Of a DNA stretch of 38,761 bases, positions 8,256 through 15,312 are shown one piece after another (the first letter of the stretch is position 1; each line of letters opens with the position of its first letter). This DNA is from JBCDCE01 sp039182515 (GTDB taxonomy: Bacteria > Pseudomonadota > Alphaproteobacteria > Rhodobacterales > Rhodobacteraceae). The position numbers and the translations under genes were made by a program. The stretch covers positions 1-38,761 of the forward strand of contig JBCDCE010000036.1 of the NCBI GenBank assembly GCA_039182515.1. Reading direction: 5' to 3'. The notes beneath the pieces are model-generated. The model had not been told where the DNA came from. It was given only the letters and a program-made list of their open reading frames with translations, and did not search any database.

Positions 8256-9233
8256 TTAGGAGGCTGAGGCCGCAACGAGAACAATCTCGCCGGGCCAAAT
8301 GGAGTGAAGATCATCCGCGGCGCGCCAGGCTCTGAGGCCGGAGGCGCAGCAAAGCGCGAGGCGTGTTTTTGCGTCTGTGTTTTCGGCGCCCAGCGCCGTT
8401 GCAACCTCGGTCTGATCCAGTCGGATCGCAGCGCTGTGCAAAAGCTCTGGCGCTTCTCCAGCGCCGCGCAAATCCACGATTTTATCTTGGGTGCTAAGAT
8501 CGCTCGCGCTGATGAATTGGAAGGCCTGGGTGGGCTCTTGGGCTCCATCAAAGCGAAAGCTCGACACGCGGAAATTGCGTAGATCAAGCTGCATCATTTG
8601 GCCCAAGGGGCTGGGATTGAGATCTAAGCAGGTTGTGAGCGCCATTTGCGCTTGCATCGCGCCTAGGCTCGCCACGGCAGGCCCCATCACGCCTAGAGTT
8701 GCGCAGGTACCACTTTGCGTGGGCGCGTCTGGAAAGACCGCGCGCAGTGAGGGTGCCGTGCCACAAAAGCCACCCACATATCCTTGAAACCCAAGCACAG
8801 AGGCGCTGATCAAAGGTGTTTTATTGGCTTTGCAAAGGTCGCTGAGGGTGTAGCTCACGGCGTAGCTGTCCGCACAGTCCACGACGAGATCCATACCGGT
8901 CATCAGGTCGGGCGCATTGGCGGGGGTCAGGCGGGTCTCAATAGGCTCAACGGTGATCTCGCTGTTGAGCGCTGTGCAGCGTTTTGCAGCAACCCGTGCT
9001 TTGGACGCCCCAAGATCGCTTTCGGTAAAGAGTGTTTGGCGGTGCAGATTGCTGAGCGCAATTTTGTCTTCATCCACGATCCGGATAAATCCGATGCCAG
9101 CGCCTGCCAACAGCGGCAACACCTGTGCGGCCAAGCCGCCTGCACCCACCACAAGTACGCGGGCTGCCGCGAGCTTTGATTGGCCCTCAAGACCCACCTC
9201 TGGAAGCTGCGTTTGGCGTGCGTAGCGGCTCAC
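8256..9233 (-). CDS. thiF: ThiF/MoeB-type adenylyltransferase fused to a rhodanese-like domain
   Basis: This E1-like enzyme (325 aa) adenylates the C-terminal glycine of ThiS so that sulfur can be attached. The nucleotide-binding GAGGLA loop is at 30-35, the IALSNLHRQ arginine-finger region at about 58-66, the VDCADSY block at about 119-125, and the candidate catalytic cysteine C178 is in GTCATLGVMGP. From about residue 250 a small rhodanese-like domain follows, with the active-loop pattern C-A-S-G-L-R near 297, which could carry the persulfide. The CxxC pairs that bind zinc in MoeB and most ThiF are not present: the place where YRC-type cysteines are expected reads PSLRAVFPD. It overlaps thiE by ATGA. 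A MoeB role in molybdopterin synthesis is possible as well. Confidence 0.88.
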   Translation of the reverse strand: MSRYARQTQLPEVGLEGQSKLAAARVLVVGAGGLAAQVLPLLAGAGIGFIRIVDEDKIALSNLHRQTLFTESDLGASKARVAAKRCTALNSEITVEPIETRLTPANAPDLMTGMDLVVDCADSYAVSYTLSDLCKANKTPLISASVLGFQGYVGGFCGTAPSLRAVFPDAPTQSGTCATLGVMGPAVASLGAMQAQMALTTCLDLNPSPLGQMMQLDLRNFRVSSFRFDGAQEPTQAFQFISASDLSTQDKIVDLRGAGEAPELLHSAAIRLDQTEVATALGAENTDAKTRLALCCASGLRAWRAADDLHSIWPGEIVLVAASAS

Positions 9234-9826
9234 TTGGTGACCTCGAGCCAGGCCTTAACGCGGCCTTCTGGATCCTCGTTGAGCGTGATGTCCGTCACCG
9301 CAGAGACCACATCTGCGCCCGCGTCAAACACACCTGGCGCGCGCTCTACACTCATGCCGCCGATCCCCACGAGGGGAAGATCGCCAATGCGCGCTTTCCA
9401 CTCCGTGAGTTTGGGCAGGCCTTGCTGGTGCCATTTCATCTTTTTGAGGATCGTCGGATAGACAGGGCCAAGCGCCACGTAGTCGGGCTCAAAAGAGAGC
9501 GCGCGCTCGAGTTCTGCCTCGTCATGTGTGGAGAGCCCAAGCTTGATGCCTTGCGCCTTAATCGCGGGGACGTCGGCGACATCGAGATCTTCTTGACCCA
9601 AATGCACCCATGGCGCGCCCGCTTTGATGGCGGCTTTGCAGTGATCATTGACCACAAGCTCCGCACCGTGATCTCCGCAAAGCGTAACAGCTTCTTTGAC
9701 CTGGTTTGCGATTTCCTCTGCGGATCTGTCCTTAAGCCTCAGTTGCACAAGTTTCACGCCCAAGGGCAGCATCCGGTGCAGCCAGGAGACATCATCAAAG
9801 ATCGGGTAAAAACGCGGCAGGATCAT
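9230..9826 (-). CDS. thiE: Thiamin-phosphate synthase
   Basis: This 198-aa TIM-barrel enzyme joins HMP pyrophosphate and thiazole phosphate into thiamin phosphate. Recognisable elements are VQLRLKD near 27-33, LVVNDHCKAAIKAGAPWVHLG (pyrophosphate and Mg region), GLSTHDEAELERA, and phosphate-binding GIGGM near the C-terminus. The GPVYPT loop is followed by an unusual basic stretch (ILKKMKW) in place of the more common threonine/lysine pattern. It overlaps thiG upstream and thiF downstream by ATGA. Slightly short for ThiE but complete. Confidence 0.93.
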   Translation of the reverse strand: MILPRFYPIFDDVSWLHRMLPLGVKLVQLRLKDRSAEEIANQVKEAVTLCGDHGAELVVNDHCKAAIKAGAPWVHLGQEDLDVADVPAIKAQGIKLGLSTHDEAELERALSFEPDYVALGPVYPTILKKMKWHQQGLPKLTEWKARIGDLPLVGIGGMSVERAPGVFDAGADVVSAVTDITLNEDPEGRVKAWLEVTK

Positions 9827-10593
9827 GTGAGAAAGGCCTTTCCGATCACGGGTGTGGAGGCCTCGGCCATGTCGCGCGCCTCTATGGGATCAGCCTCATA
9901 GCCCAGTTTCCCGGCCTCGACGGCCATCGCCATGGCTTTGGCCATAGCCACAGGGTTGCCCGCGCGGGCCACGGCTGTATTCAACAGCACCGCGTCATAG
10001 CCCATTTCCATGGCCTGTGCGGCATGTGATGGCAGGCCAATGCCTGCGTCAATCACCAAGGGGACATCGGGAAACTCGGACCGCATCGCGCGCAAAGCAT
10101 AAGGATTTGCCAAGCCGCGCCCCGATCCAATGGGGGCACCCCAAGGCATCAACACTTCGCAGCCTGCGGCCAAGAGGCGCTCGCCCACAATCAGATCTTC
10201 GGTGGTGTAGGGAAAGACCTCAAAGCCGTCTTCGGCGAGGATCTTTGCCGCTTCCACGAGGCCAAAGACATCCGGCTGCAGGCTATCTGTGTGGCCGATG
10301 AGTTCGAGCTTGATCCATTTGGTGTCAAACACCTCGCGCGCCATATGGGCGGTTGTGACGGCCTCTTTGACCGTGTGGCAGCCCGCGGTGTTGGGCAAAA
10401 CGGGCACGCCAAGATCGGAGATGAGTTTCCAAAAGCTCTGCCCTTCGCCGCCCGCCCCTTCGCGGCGCAAGGAGACCGTCGCGACGCCTGCGCCGCTTTC
10501 TTTGAAAGCCTGCGCCAAAATGGCAGGGCTTGGATATTGCGCGGTCCCGAGCATGAGGGGATGCGAAAGGGTTGTGCCGTAGAAGGTGCGCAT
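9823..10593 (-). CDS. thiG: Thiazole synthase
   Basis: This 256-aa TIM-barrel enzyme forms the thiazole ring from 1-deoxyxylulose 5-phosphate, dehydroglycine and ThiS-thiocarboxylate. The Schiff-base lysine is most likely K95 in the TKWIKLELIG strand. Other conserved parts are LGTAQYPSP at the N-terminus, NTAGCHTVKEAV, MPWGAPIGSGRGL, and VIDAGIGLPSHAAQAMEMGYDAVLLNTA. It lies 3 bases after thiS, its sulfur-carrier partner, and overlaps thiE by ATGA. Confidence 0.96.
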   Translation of the reverse strand: MRTFYGTTLSHPLMLGTAQYPSPAILAQAFKESGAGVATVSLRREGAGGEGQSFWKLISDLGVPVLPNTAGCHTVKEAVTTAHMAREVFDTKWIKLELIGHTDSLQPDVFGLVEAAKILAEDGFEVFPYTTEDLIVGERLLAAGCEVLMPWGAPIGSGRGLANPYALRAMRSEFPDVPLVIDAGIGLPSHAAQAMEMGYDAVLLNTAVARAGNPVAMAKAMAMAVEAGKLGYEADPIEARDMAEASTPVIGKAFLT

Positions 10594-10596
10594 GGG

Positions 10597-10791
10597 TTAT
10601 CCGCCTTGCATGGGAGAAAGGGCCTCGATGCGGTCCCCATCTTTGAGGAGCGTTTGGGCGCGCATATGACTGGGCACAAAGGCTTCATTCAGGGCCGTTG
10701 CAAAGCGCCCCGTGAGGCCTGCTTGCTCCAATGCCTCTGCCAGGTTGGGGCCCGCCAAGTCTTGGGCTTCGCCGTTAAGGATGATTTTCAT
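10597..10791 (-). CDS. thiS: Sulfur carrier protein ThiS
   Basis: This 64-aa ubiquitin-fold sulfur carrier ends in the required Gly-Gly. ThiF adenylates this terminus, a thiocarboxylate forms there, and it gives sulfur to ThiG. The N-terminal strand MKIILNGE and the DGDRIEALSPMQGG ending are typical. The gene overlaps the 3' end of thiO by 17 bases and is followed 3 bases later by thiG. Confidence 0.95.
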   Translation of the reverse strand: MKIILNGEAQDLAGPNLAEALEQAGLTGRFATALNEAFVPSHMRAQTLLKDGDRIEALSPMQGG

Positions 10792-11746
10792 CTACAAGCT
10801 CCGATGCGTGGGCGTTGAAAACGAGATCCGCCACGGCTTTGGCCAAGGCTGGGGCCAGTAAGAAGCCGTGCCGATACAGGCCATTGGCATAAATCTTTTG
10901 CCCGCGTTTGCGCACGCGGGGCAGGTTGTCGGGGAAAGCGGGGCGCAGATCGACACCAATCTCGACCACTTCTGCTTCCCCAAAGGCAGGCGAGAGCGCG
11001 TAGGCCGCGCTTAAGAGCTCGAGCATGGATCGCGCTGTGATGCGCTTGCGATCTTCGCCCTCAATCATCGTAGCGCCCAGCATATAAAGCCCTTGCCCGC
11101 GTGGCACGACATAGAGCGGCATGCGCGGGTGGAGGAGGCGCACGGGGCGGCTTAGATGCACGTCTGGTGCGTGCAACAGGAGCATTTCGCCCTTCACGCC
11201 GCGCAAATCGGTCAGGGCTTCGCGTGCGGCAAAGCCCGTGCAATCGATCTCGAAATGAGCGGAAGACGCGCTGGGCTCTGCTTGGATTTCAATGCCTGCT
11301 GCGCCTAAGCCCTTTGTGAGATCTGCAAGAGCTTGGCGCGGAGAAAGATGGGCTTCTTGCGAGAAATAAAGCGCTTGGGAAAAGCTGTGCAAATCGGGCT
11401 CGAGCTCTTGGACTTTGTCTTGATCCAAGGTTTCAAAACCGCTCGTGCGGCGCGAGAAGCGTTTGAGGTCAGGCAGATCTCTGCGGTTGGCGACCACGAG
11501 CGTGCCACCGTTGGTGAGTTCCGTTTTGTCTCGCCACCACTTCAAAGCCTCTTGGCCCAGGCGCAAAACCGGCTCTTCGGCGTTTTCAAATTCACACCAA
11601 GGCGCCAGCATGCCGCCCGCCCACCAGCTGCAACTGTGCGCGCCGGGCGGGCCGGAGGGATCGACAAGCTCGACCTCAGCGCCGCGCGCAACAAGCTCAG
11701 TTGAGACCGCAAGACCTGCCACGCCTGCGCCCAAGACGCGGATCAT
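10775..11746 (-). CDS. thiO: Glycine oxidase ThiO
   Basis: This 323-aa FAD-dependent amine oxidase (DAO fold) oxidises glycine to the dehydroglycine used by ThiG in aerobes. The N-terminal VLGAGVAGLAVSTELVARG is the FAD Rossmann motif, and the C-terminal PRVRKRGQKIYANGLYRHGFLLAPALA is the conserved FAD/substrate end of ThiO. The start at 11746 overlaps the thiD stop as ATGA; the longer open frame upstream lies inside thiD and is not used. It shares 17 bases with thiS. ThiO rather than ThiH shows oxygen-dependent thiazole synthesis. Confidence 0.93.
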   Translation of the reverse strand: MIRVLGAGVAGLAVSTELVARGAEVELVDPSGPPGAHSCSWWAGGMLAPWCEFENAEEPVLRLGQEALKWWRDKTELTNGGTLVVANRRDLPDLKRFSRRTSGFETLDQDKVQELEPDLHSFSQALYFSQEAHLSPRQALADLTKGLGAAGIEIQAEPSASSAHFEIDCTGFAAREALTDLRGVKGEMLLLHAPDVHLSRPVRLLHPRMPLYVVPRGQGLYMLGATMIEGEDRKRITARSMLELLSAAYALSPAFGEAEVVEIGVDLRPAFPDNLPRVRKRGQKIYANGLYRHGFLLAPALAKAVADLVFNAHASELVDENHP

Positions 11747-12552
11747 GTGCGCCCTTTCCACAGCTGATGAAAGTGATGTACGGGGCCATGCCCTTGGCCA
11801 ATCTCCAAGCTGTCGGCAGCCGCGATGGCGCCTTGTAAGTAAGCATGGGCGTCGCCCACTGCATGGGTGAGATCCAAGCCTTTCGTGAGCCCTGCCGCGA
11901 CGGCCGCTGACAGCGTGCATCCGGTGCCATGGGTGTTGGGAGTATTCAGGCGTTTGGCGGTAAATTCAGCTTGGCTGCCATCGTTCGAGACTAAGATATC
12001 GCGGCAGACCTCGCCTTCCGCATGACCGCCTTTCATCAAGACGGCCTGGGGGCCAAATTCGCATAGCGCTTCGCCTTGGGCTGCCATCTCTTTGGTGGAC
12101 TTGGCAGCCGTAGATTTCAAAAGCTTCGCTGCCTCTGGCAAGTTTGGGGTCAGGACCGTGGCGCGGGGTAGAAGCTCTTCGCGTAGAGTGCTAACGGCTT
12201 TGTCGGCCAAAAGCGCATCGCCGGATTTCGCGATCATCACGGGATCCACGACGATTGGCCCTTCAAAGCCCGCCAGTGCGCCCACAACCGTTTCGATAAT
12301 TTCCGAGTTGGCCAACATGCCGATTTTGACGGCTTTGACGTCTAAATCCGAGAGCACGGCGTCGATCTGAGCTGCAATCACGGGCAAGTCGATGCTTTGA
12401 ATGGCGGTAACCGCTTTGGTGTTCTGCGCCGTGACAGCCGTGATGACGCTTGCGCCGTAGACGCCAAGCGCAGACATGGCTTTGAGATCGGCTTGGATGC
12501 CCGCGCCGCCGCCGCTGTCGGATCCCGCTATGGTTAAAGCAATTGCACTCAT
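11743..12552 (-). CDS. thiD: Hydroxymethylpyrimidine/phosphomethylpyrimidine kinase
   Basis: This 269-aa ribokinase-fold enzyme phosphorylates HMP and HMP phosphate to HMP pyrophosphate for ThiE. It has the HMP-binding IAGSDSGGGAGIQADLK motif at the N-terminus, VVDPVMIAKSGDALL, and the C-terminal anion-hole motif NTHGTGCTLSAAVAAG. ATG 12552 is taken as start; an in-frame TTG at 12561 is possible. GGGGAG lies about 12 bases upstream. It is the first gene after the TPP riboswitch, placing the kinase needed for salvaged HMP nearest the promoter. Confidence 0.95.
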   Translation of the reverse strand: MSAIALTIAGSDSGGGAGIQADLKAMSALGVYGASVITAVTAQNTKAVTAIQSIDLPVIAAQIDAVLSDLDVKAVKIGMLANSEIIETVVGALAGFEGPIVVDPVMIAKSGDALLADKAVSTLREELLPRATVLTPNLPEAAKLLKSTAAKSTKEMAAQGEALCEFGPQAVLMKGGHAEGEVCRDILVSNDGSQAEFTAKRLNTPNTHGTGCTLSAAVAAGLTKGLDLTHAVGDAHAYLQGAIAAADSLEIGQGHGPVHHFHQLWKGRT

Positions 12553-12571
12553 AAGCCCCAAGTACTCCCCT

Positions 12572-12611
12572 GTGCTCCCGTCGTGTCGGTTTGGGGCATT
12601 TGGCGGAGCAC
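12572..12611 (-). promoter_or_regulatory. Candidate expression-platform hairpin of the thi leader
   Basis: Between the riboswitch and thiD the leader can form a 7-bp stem, GUGCUCC (12611-12605) with GGAGCAC (12578-12572). It ends next to the GGGGAG (12570-12565) that is the best ribosome-binding site for thiD. There is no U-run, so control of translation is more likely than termination. The pairing is visible and the switching role is inferred. Confidence 0.4.
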
Positions 12612-12632
12612 TTGTCTTTTCGATATCAAGAC

Positions 12633-12720
12633 ACCGTTCCCTCCGCCGGAATGACCCCGGATCAGGTTCGATGGGTCCCTGCGTATGCAGATCTCAGCTC
12701 CTCGTGAGCACCCCAACGGT
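12633..12720 (-). ncRNA. TPP riboswitch (THI element)
   Basis: Read on the minus strand, the element opens with ACCGUUGGGGUGC, contains the pyrimidine-sensor CUGAGA at about 12690, the conserved GAACCUGAUCCGG block at about 12669-12657, and closes with GGAGGGAACGGU. ACCGUU and AACGGU pair as stem P1. This is the standard order of THI-box elements, which bind thiamin pyrophosphate and shut off downstream genes. It starts almost exactly at the predicted transcription start and precedes the whole ten-gene operon. Confidence 0.95.
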
Positions 12721-12726
12721 TACGCC

Positions 12727-12755
12727 CGCTTACCAAGGGGCAGGAGGGGTGTCAA
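12727..12755 (-). promoter_or_regulatory. Promoter of the thi operon
   Basis: On the minus strand TTGACA (12755-12750) is followed after exactly 17 bases by TAAGCG (12732-12727). Transcription would begin within a few bases of the first P1 base of the riboswitch. The -35 is consensus and the -10 is weak, which is common in alphaproteobacteria. Confidence 0.6.
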
Positions 12756-12947
12756 ATGGGTGCCTTGCGGCGGCTCCGTGTTTGTTTCGGGCCTGCTTTG
12801 TCGGTTTGATTTTTTTGAACCAAAGGCAAAAGGTGTTCTGGATATTGGGCGTGAACTTGTCCTACGGTCTTGAAACGCTGCGCCCCAGCTTAGGTGTGAG
12901 CTTGGCATCTGTGCACTGTTTGTGCCCTTAATGACGAGGATAGTTCC

Positions 12948-13466
12948 ATGGATCTTGAAGGCAGCAAAACCATCCGAGCGCTGAGAGATATGGTGTATCG
13001 TGCGCTTCTCGATCCGGACGTACTCAAAGCCTGTGTGCCTGGGTGCACAGAGCTTTCAGGCAGCGCGGACGAGGGCTTTGCCGCAACTGTTGTGCAAAAG
13101 GTTGGGCCCGTGAAGGCCACCTTCAAAGGCGAGGTTGAGATCGCGGACCAAGCGCCGCCAGAAAGCCTGCGGATTTCGGGCGCTGGCAAAGGCGGTGCGG
13201 CCGGATTTGCCAAAGGGGGCGCAGATGTCACTTTGACCGATCTCGGGGAAGACACCGAGCTGAGCTATAAGGTGCAAGCCAAAGTTGGTGGTAAATTGGC
13301 TCAGCTTGGCAGCCGGATCATCGATGGTTTTGCTAAAAAAATGGCTGATGAGTTCTTCACGCGGTTTCAAGAGGCGCTGAGCCCCGAAGACGAGGAAGAC
13401 GAAGCCGAAACTCAAGAGGATGCGGCTCCCAAAAAGGGATGGTTTCGCAAGCTTGTGAGAGGCTAG
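12948..13466 (+). CDS. coxG: CoxG-family SRPBCC protein
   Basis: This 172-aa protein belongs to the carbon monoxide dehydrogenase subunit G family (START/SRPBCC fold). The N-terminus MDLEGSKTIRAL and the PDVLKACVPGCTEL block are the family hallmark, and KVGPVKATFKGEVEI matches the central strands. After about residue 140 there is an acidic tail (PEDEEDEAETQED) and a basic amphipathic end (KKGWFRKLVRG) that could touch the membrane; CoxG proteins are thought to anchor the Mo-hydroxylase there. It lies 78 bases before the [2Fe-2S] subunit gene. Confidence 0.88.
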   Translation: MDLEGSKTIRALRDMVYRALLDPDVLKACVPGCTELSGSADEGFAATVVQKVGPVKATFKGEVEIADQAPPESLRISGAGKGGAAGFAKGGADVTLTDLGEDTELSYKVQAKVGGKLAQLGSRIIDGFAKKMADEFFTRFQEALSPEDEEDEAETQEDAAPKKGWFRKLVRG

Positions 13467-13544
13467 CGAACGGCTTAGCGTGACGTTGAAGAAAATGCGC
13501 TATTTGGTTGGGATAGTCCGCAAAACACTCAGGGAAAATTCTGT

Positions 13545-14030
13545 ATGACCAAGGTGACAATGACGGTAAACGGGACATCTGTCTCCGCCGAGGCAGAGGG
13601 CCGCACGCTGCTCTCGACGTTCTTGCGTGAGGGCCAGGGTTTGACCGGTACACATATCGGCTGTGATACCTCCCAATGCGGTGCTTGTTCTGTGCATGTG
13701 GACGGTAAATTGGTGAAGTCTTGCGCGATGCTCGCCATGGAAGCGGATGGCGCGGAGGTGCGGACCATTGAAGGCATGGCCCATGCGGATGGGTCTTTAA
13801 GTGTCATACAACAAGCCTTCCAAACGCATCACGGGCTTCAATGTGGGTTTTGCACGCCGGGTATGGTGATGTCCGCAGCAGCTCTGTTAGAGGTCAATCC
13901 CAAGCCATCCGAGCAGGACGTGCGTGCGCATCTTGAAGGCAATCTTTGCCGCTGCACAGGCTATCATAACATTGTCAAAGCGATCCTTGCGGCCTCTGGT
14001 CAAAATGTCTCGCGTATTGGTGCTGCCTAA
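13545..14030 (+). CDS. coxS: CoxS-type [2Fe-2S] small subunit of a molybdenum hydroxylase
   Basis: This 161-aa protein has the two iron-sulfur clusters of the xanthine dehydrogenase/aerobic CO dehydrogenase small subunit. The plant-ferredoxin-type site is C40, C45, C48 and C60 (GCDTSQCGACSVHVDG), and the second, helical site is C100, C103, C135 and C137 (QCGFCTPGM and NLCRCTGYHNI). It normally passes electrons from a molybdenum large subunit to an FAD medium subunit. Neither coxL nor coxM is in the window: a GC-rich repeat and a convergent gene follow. Full length and all eight cysteines are intact, so it does not look decayed. It could serve CO dehydrogenase or another Mo-hydroxylase such as an aldehyde or isoquinoline oxidoreductase. 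Confidence 0.88.
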   Translation: MTKVTMTVNGTSVSAEAEGRTLLSTFLREGQGLTGTHIGCDTSQCGACSVHVDGKLVKSCAMLAMEADGAEVRTIEGMAHADGSLSVIQQAFQTHHGLQCGFCTPGMVMSAAALLEVNPKPSEQDVRAHLEGNLCRCTGYHNIVKAILAASGQNVSRIGAA

Positions 14031-14060
14031 CAAGTAGACGGCGCATGTGTTAACGCTGGG

Positions 14061-14110
14061 CGGGGGGCGCTGCCCCCCTGACCCCCCGGAGTATTTTGGC
14101 CAAGAAAAAG
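14061..14110. repeat. REP-like GC-rich palindrome after coxS
   Basis: GGGGGGC-GCT-GCCCCCC forms a 7-bp GC hairpin (14062-14078), followed by CCCCCCGGAGTATTTTGGCC and AAGAAAAAG. From memory, a very similar G/C palindrome plus GGAGTATTTTTGGCCAAGA tail recurs in intergenic regions of Rhodobacteraceae genomes, where it may act as a terminator or a REP-type element. Only one copy is in this window, so repetitiveness is not shown here. Confidence 0.55.
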
Positions 14111-14257
14111 AGTATGTATTGGCCTTTGACGTGAAGACCTGTCTGAAGTCCTGAACTTTTCGCACGAAGGCCCTCTGGTCTTGCGGTTTTGAGCGCAGCG
14201 ACATCAGCTGTTTAAGCTGAAATTTATTTTGAAGCGTTGGAGTTCAGTGGCTGGCGT

Positions 14258-15067
14258 TTAGAAGTCTATCGAGACACCCGGCAGATTGAGCGATCTCATA
14301 AGTTCGCGCAGTTCATTGCGGGCTGCGACGTTGGAGATGTTGAGTTGGCTCACGCCAATGTCGCGCAGATCGAGCAGGGTGAGGCCACGCGGAAAGAGTT
14401 CGCGGAAGATGACGCGCTCGTTGAAGCCGGGAACTGCGCGGAAGCCGATGCGATCTGCGAGTTTGGCGATAGCTTCCCCCATTTTCTTTTTATTGACCAT
14501 GTTTTGGGCGCCCATCCGGTTGCGCAACACAACCCAATCAATGGGGTTCAGCCCCGCTTTGGCGCGCAATTGGCGCGCTTGCCAGACCATTTCGGAATAA
14601 ACGGATGGGCCTTCGATGGTGTGCCCGTCGCTGGCGACATGGGCGAGAAGATCGAAGTCCACAAAGCTGTCGTTGAGCGGCGTGACCAGCGTGTCCGCCA
14701 AAGAGTGTGCCACTTGGCTAAGCCGCGTGTGCGAGCCAGGGCAGTCAATCAGAATAAAATCCGACCCGCCCTCGAGCTCGGCCACGGCAGCGGAGAGACG
14801 GCGGTCATAGATGTTTTCTCCGGGCGATAGGGCATCTTGGGCAACGTCTGGCAAATCTATATAGCGTGGGCTGGGGAGGTCTTTTCCGATGGAACCCAGG
14901 TATTCCATTCGGTTGGTAACGTAGCGCCCAAGTGTCTTTTGGCGCAGGTCTAAATCTAGAACGCCAGTGCGATGACCTAAGCGCGCTAGCGCCGTTGCAA
15001 TGTGCATTGAGACGGTGGATTTGCCCGCGCCGCCCTTTTCGTTCCCCACCACGATGATATGCGCCAT
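14258..15067 (-). CDS. mipZ: MipZ-like division-site positioning ATPase (ParA/MinD family)
   Basis: This 269-aa deviant Walker A ATPase has KGGAGKST at 11-18. The N-terminus MAHIIVVGNEKGGAGKSTVSMHI, the DLDLRQKTLGRYVTNR segment and the FILIDCPGSHTRLSQVAHSLADTLVTPLNDSFVDFDLL block are typical of MipZ, which forms a gradient from chromosome poles and inhibits FtsZ in alphaproteobacteria. ATG 15067 has AAGG upstream and gives the canonical N-terminus; the upstream in-frame start is not needed. It is monocistronic. A TATAGT -10-like element lies at about 15108-15103. Confidence 0.9.
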   Translation of the reverse strand: MAHIIVVGNEKGGAGKSTVSMHIATALARLGHRTGVLDLDLRQKTLGRYVTNRMEYLGSIGKDLPSPRYIDLPDVAQDALSPGENIYDRRLSAAVAELEGGSDFILIDCPGSHTRLSQVAHSLADTLVTPLNDSFVDFDLLAHVASDGHTIEGPSVYSEMVWQARQLRAKAGLNPIDWVVLRNRMGAQNMVNKKKMGEAIAKLADRIGFRAVPGFNERVIFRELFPRGLTLLDLRDIGVSQLNISNVAARNELRELMRSLNLPGVSIDF

Positions 15068-15106
15068 GGCCCTTGCCTTTGTGATTTGGTCTCTTAGTGC
15101 CACTAT

Positions 15107-15217
15107 ATGTTGCGGGTGGCTCTATGGAAAGCCAGGAATGACATAGAACGGCAGATCAAACGCCTGCTGAATTATTATGCGGCCCAACACGCGCTGGTTG
15201 AAAGTGACTTTGGGTAA
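15107..15217 (+). CDS. Candidate 36-residue amphipathic peptide
   Basis: This short ATG-to-TAA frame in the gap between the divergent mipZ and MFS genes encodes 36 residues with a helix-like, charged middle (ARNDIERQIKRLL). There is no clear ribosome-binding site, and its 5' end overlaps the putative mipZ promoter. A real micro-protein, the remnant of a larger gene, or chance are all possible. Nothing else was found in the 245-base gap. Confidence 0.22.
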   Translation: MLRVALWKARNDIERQIKRLLNYYAAQHALVESDFG

Positions 15218-15312
15218 GGAAAATCCCACTTCCTCAAGACGCGCTTTGCCCCTACGCCATTGTCAACGCCTGATATTTTTGTGCGTTCTTGGAATTTGAG
15301 AAAGTAATTTGG

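Noticed and set aside
14031..14257. Remnant of a coxL gene after coxS
   Set aside because: Reading all plus frames gives no molybdopterin-dehydrogenase motif; only the GC repeat and unremarkable sequence are seen.
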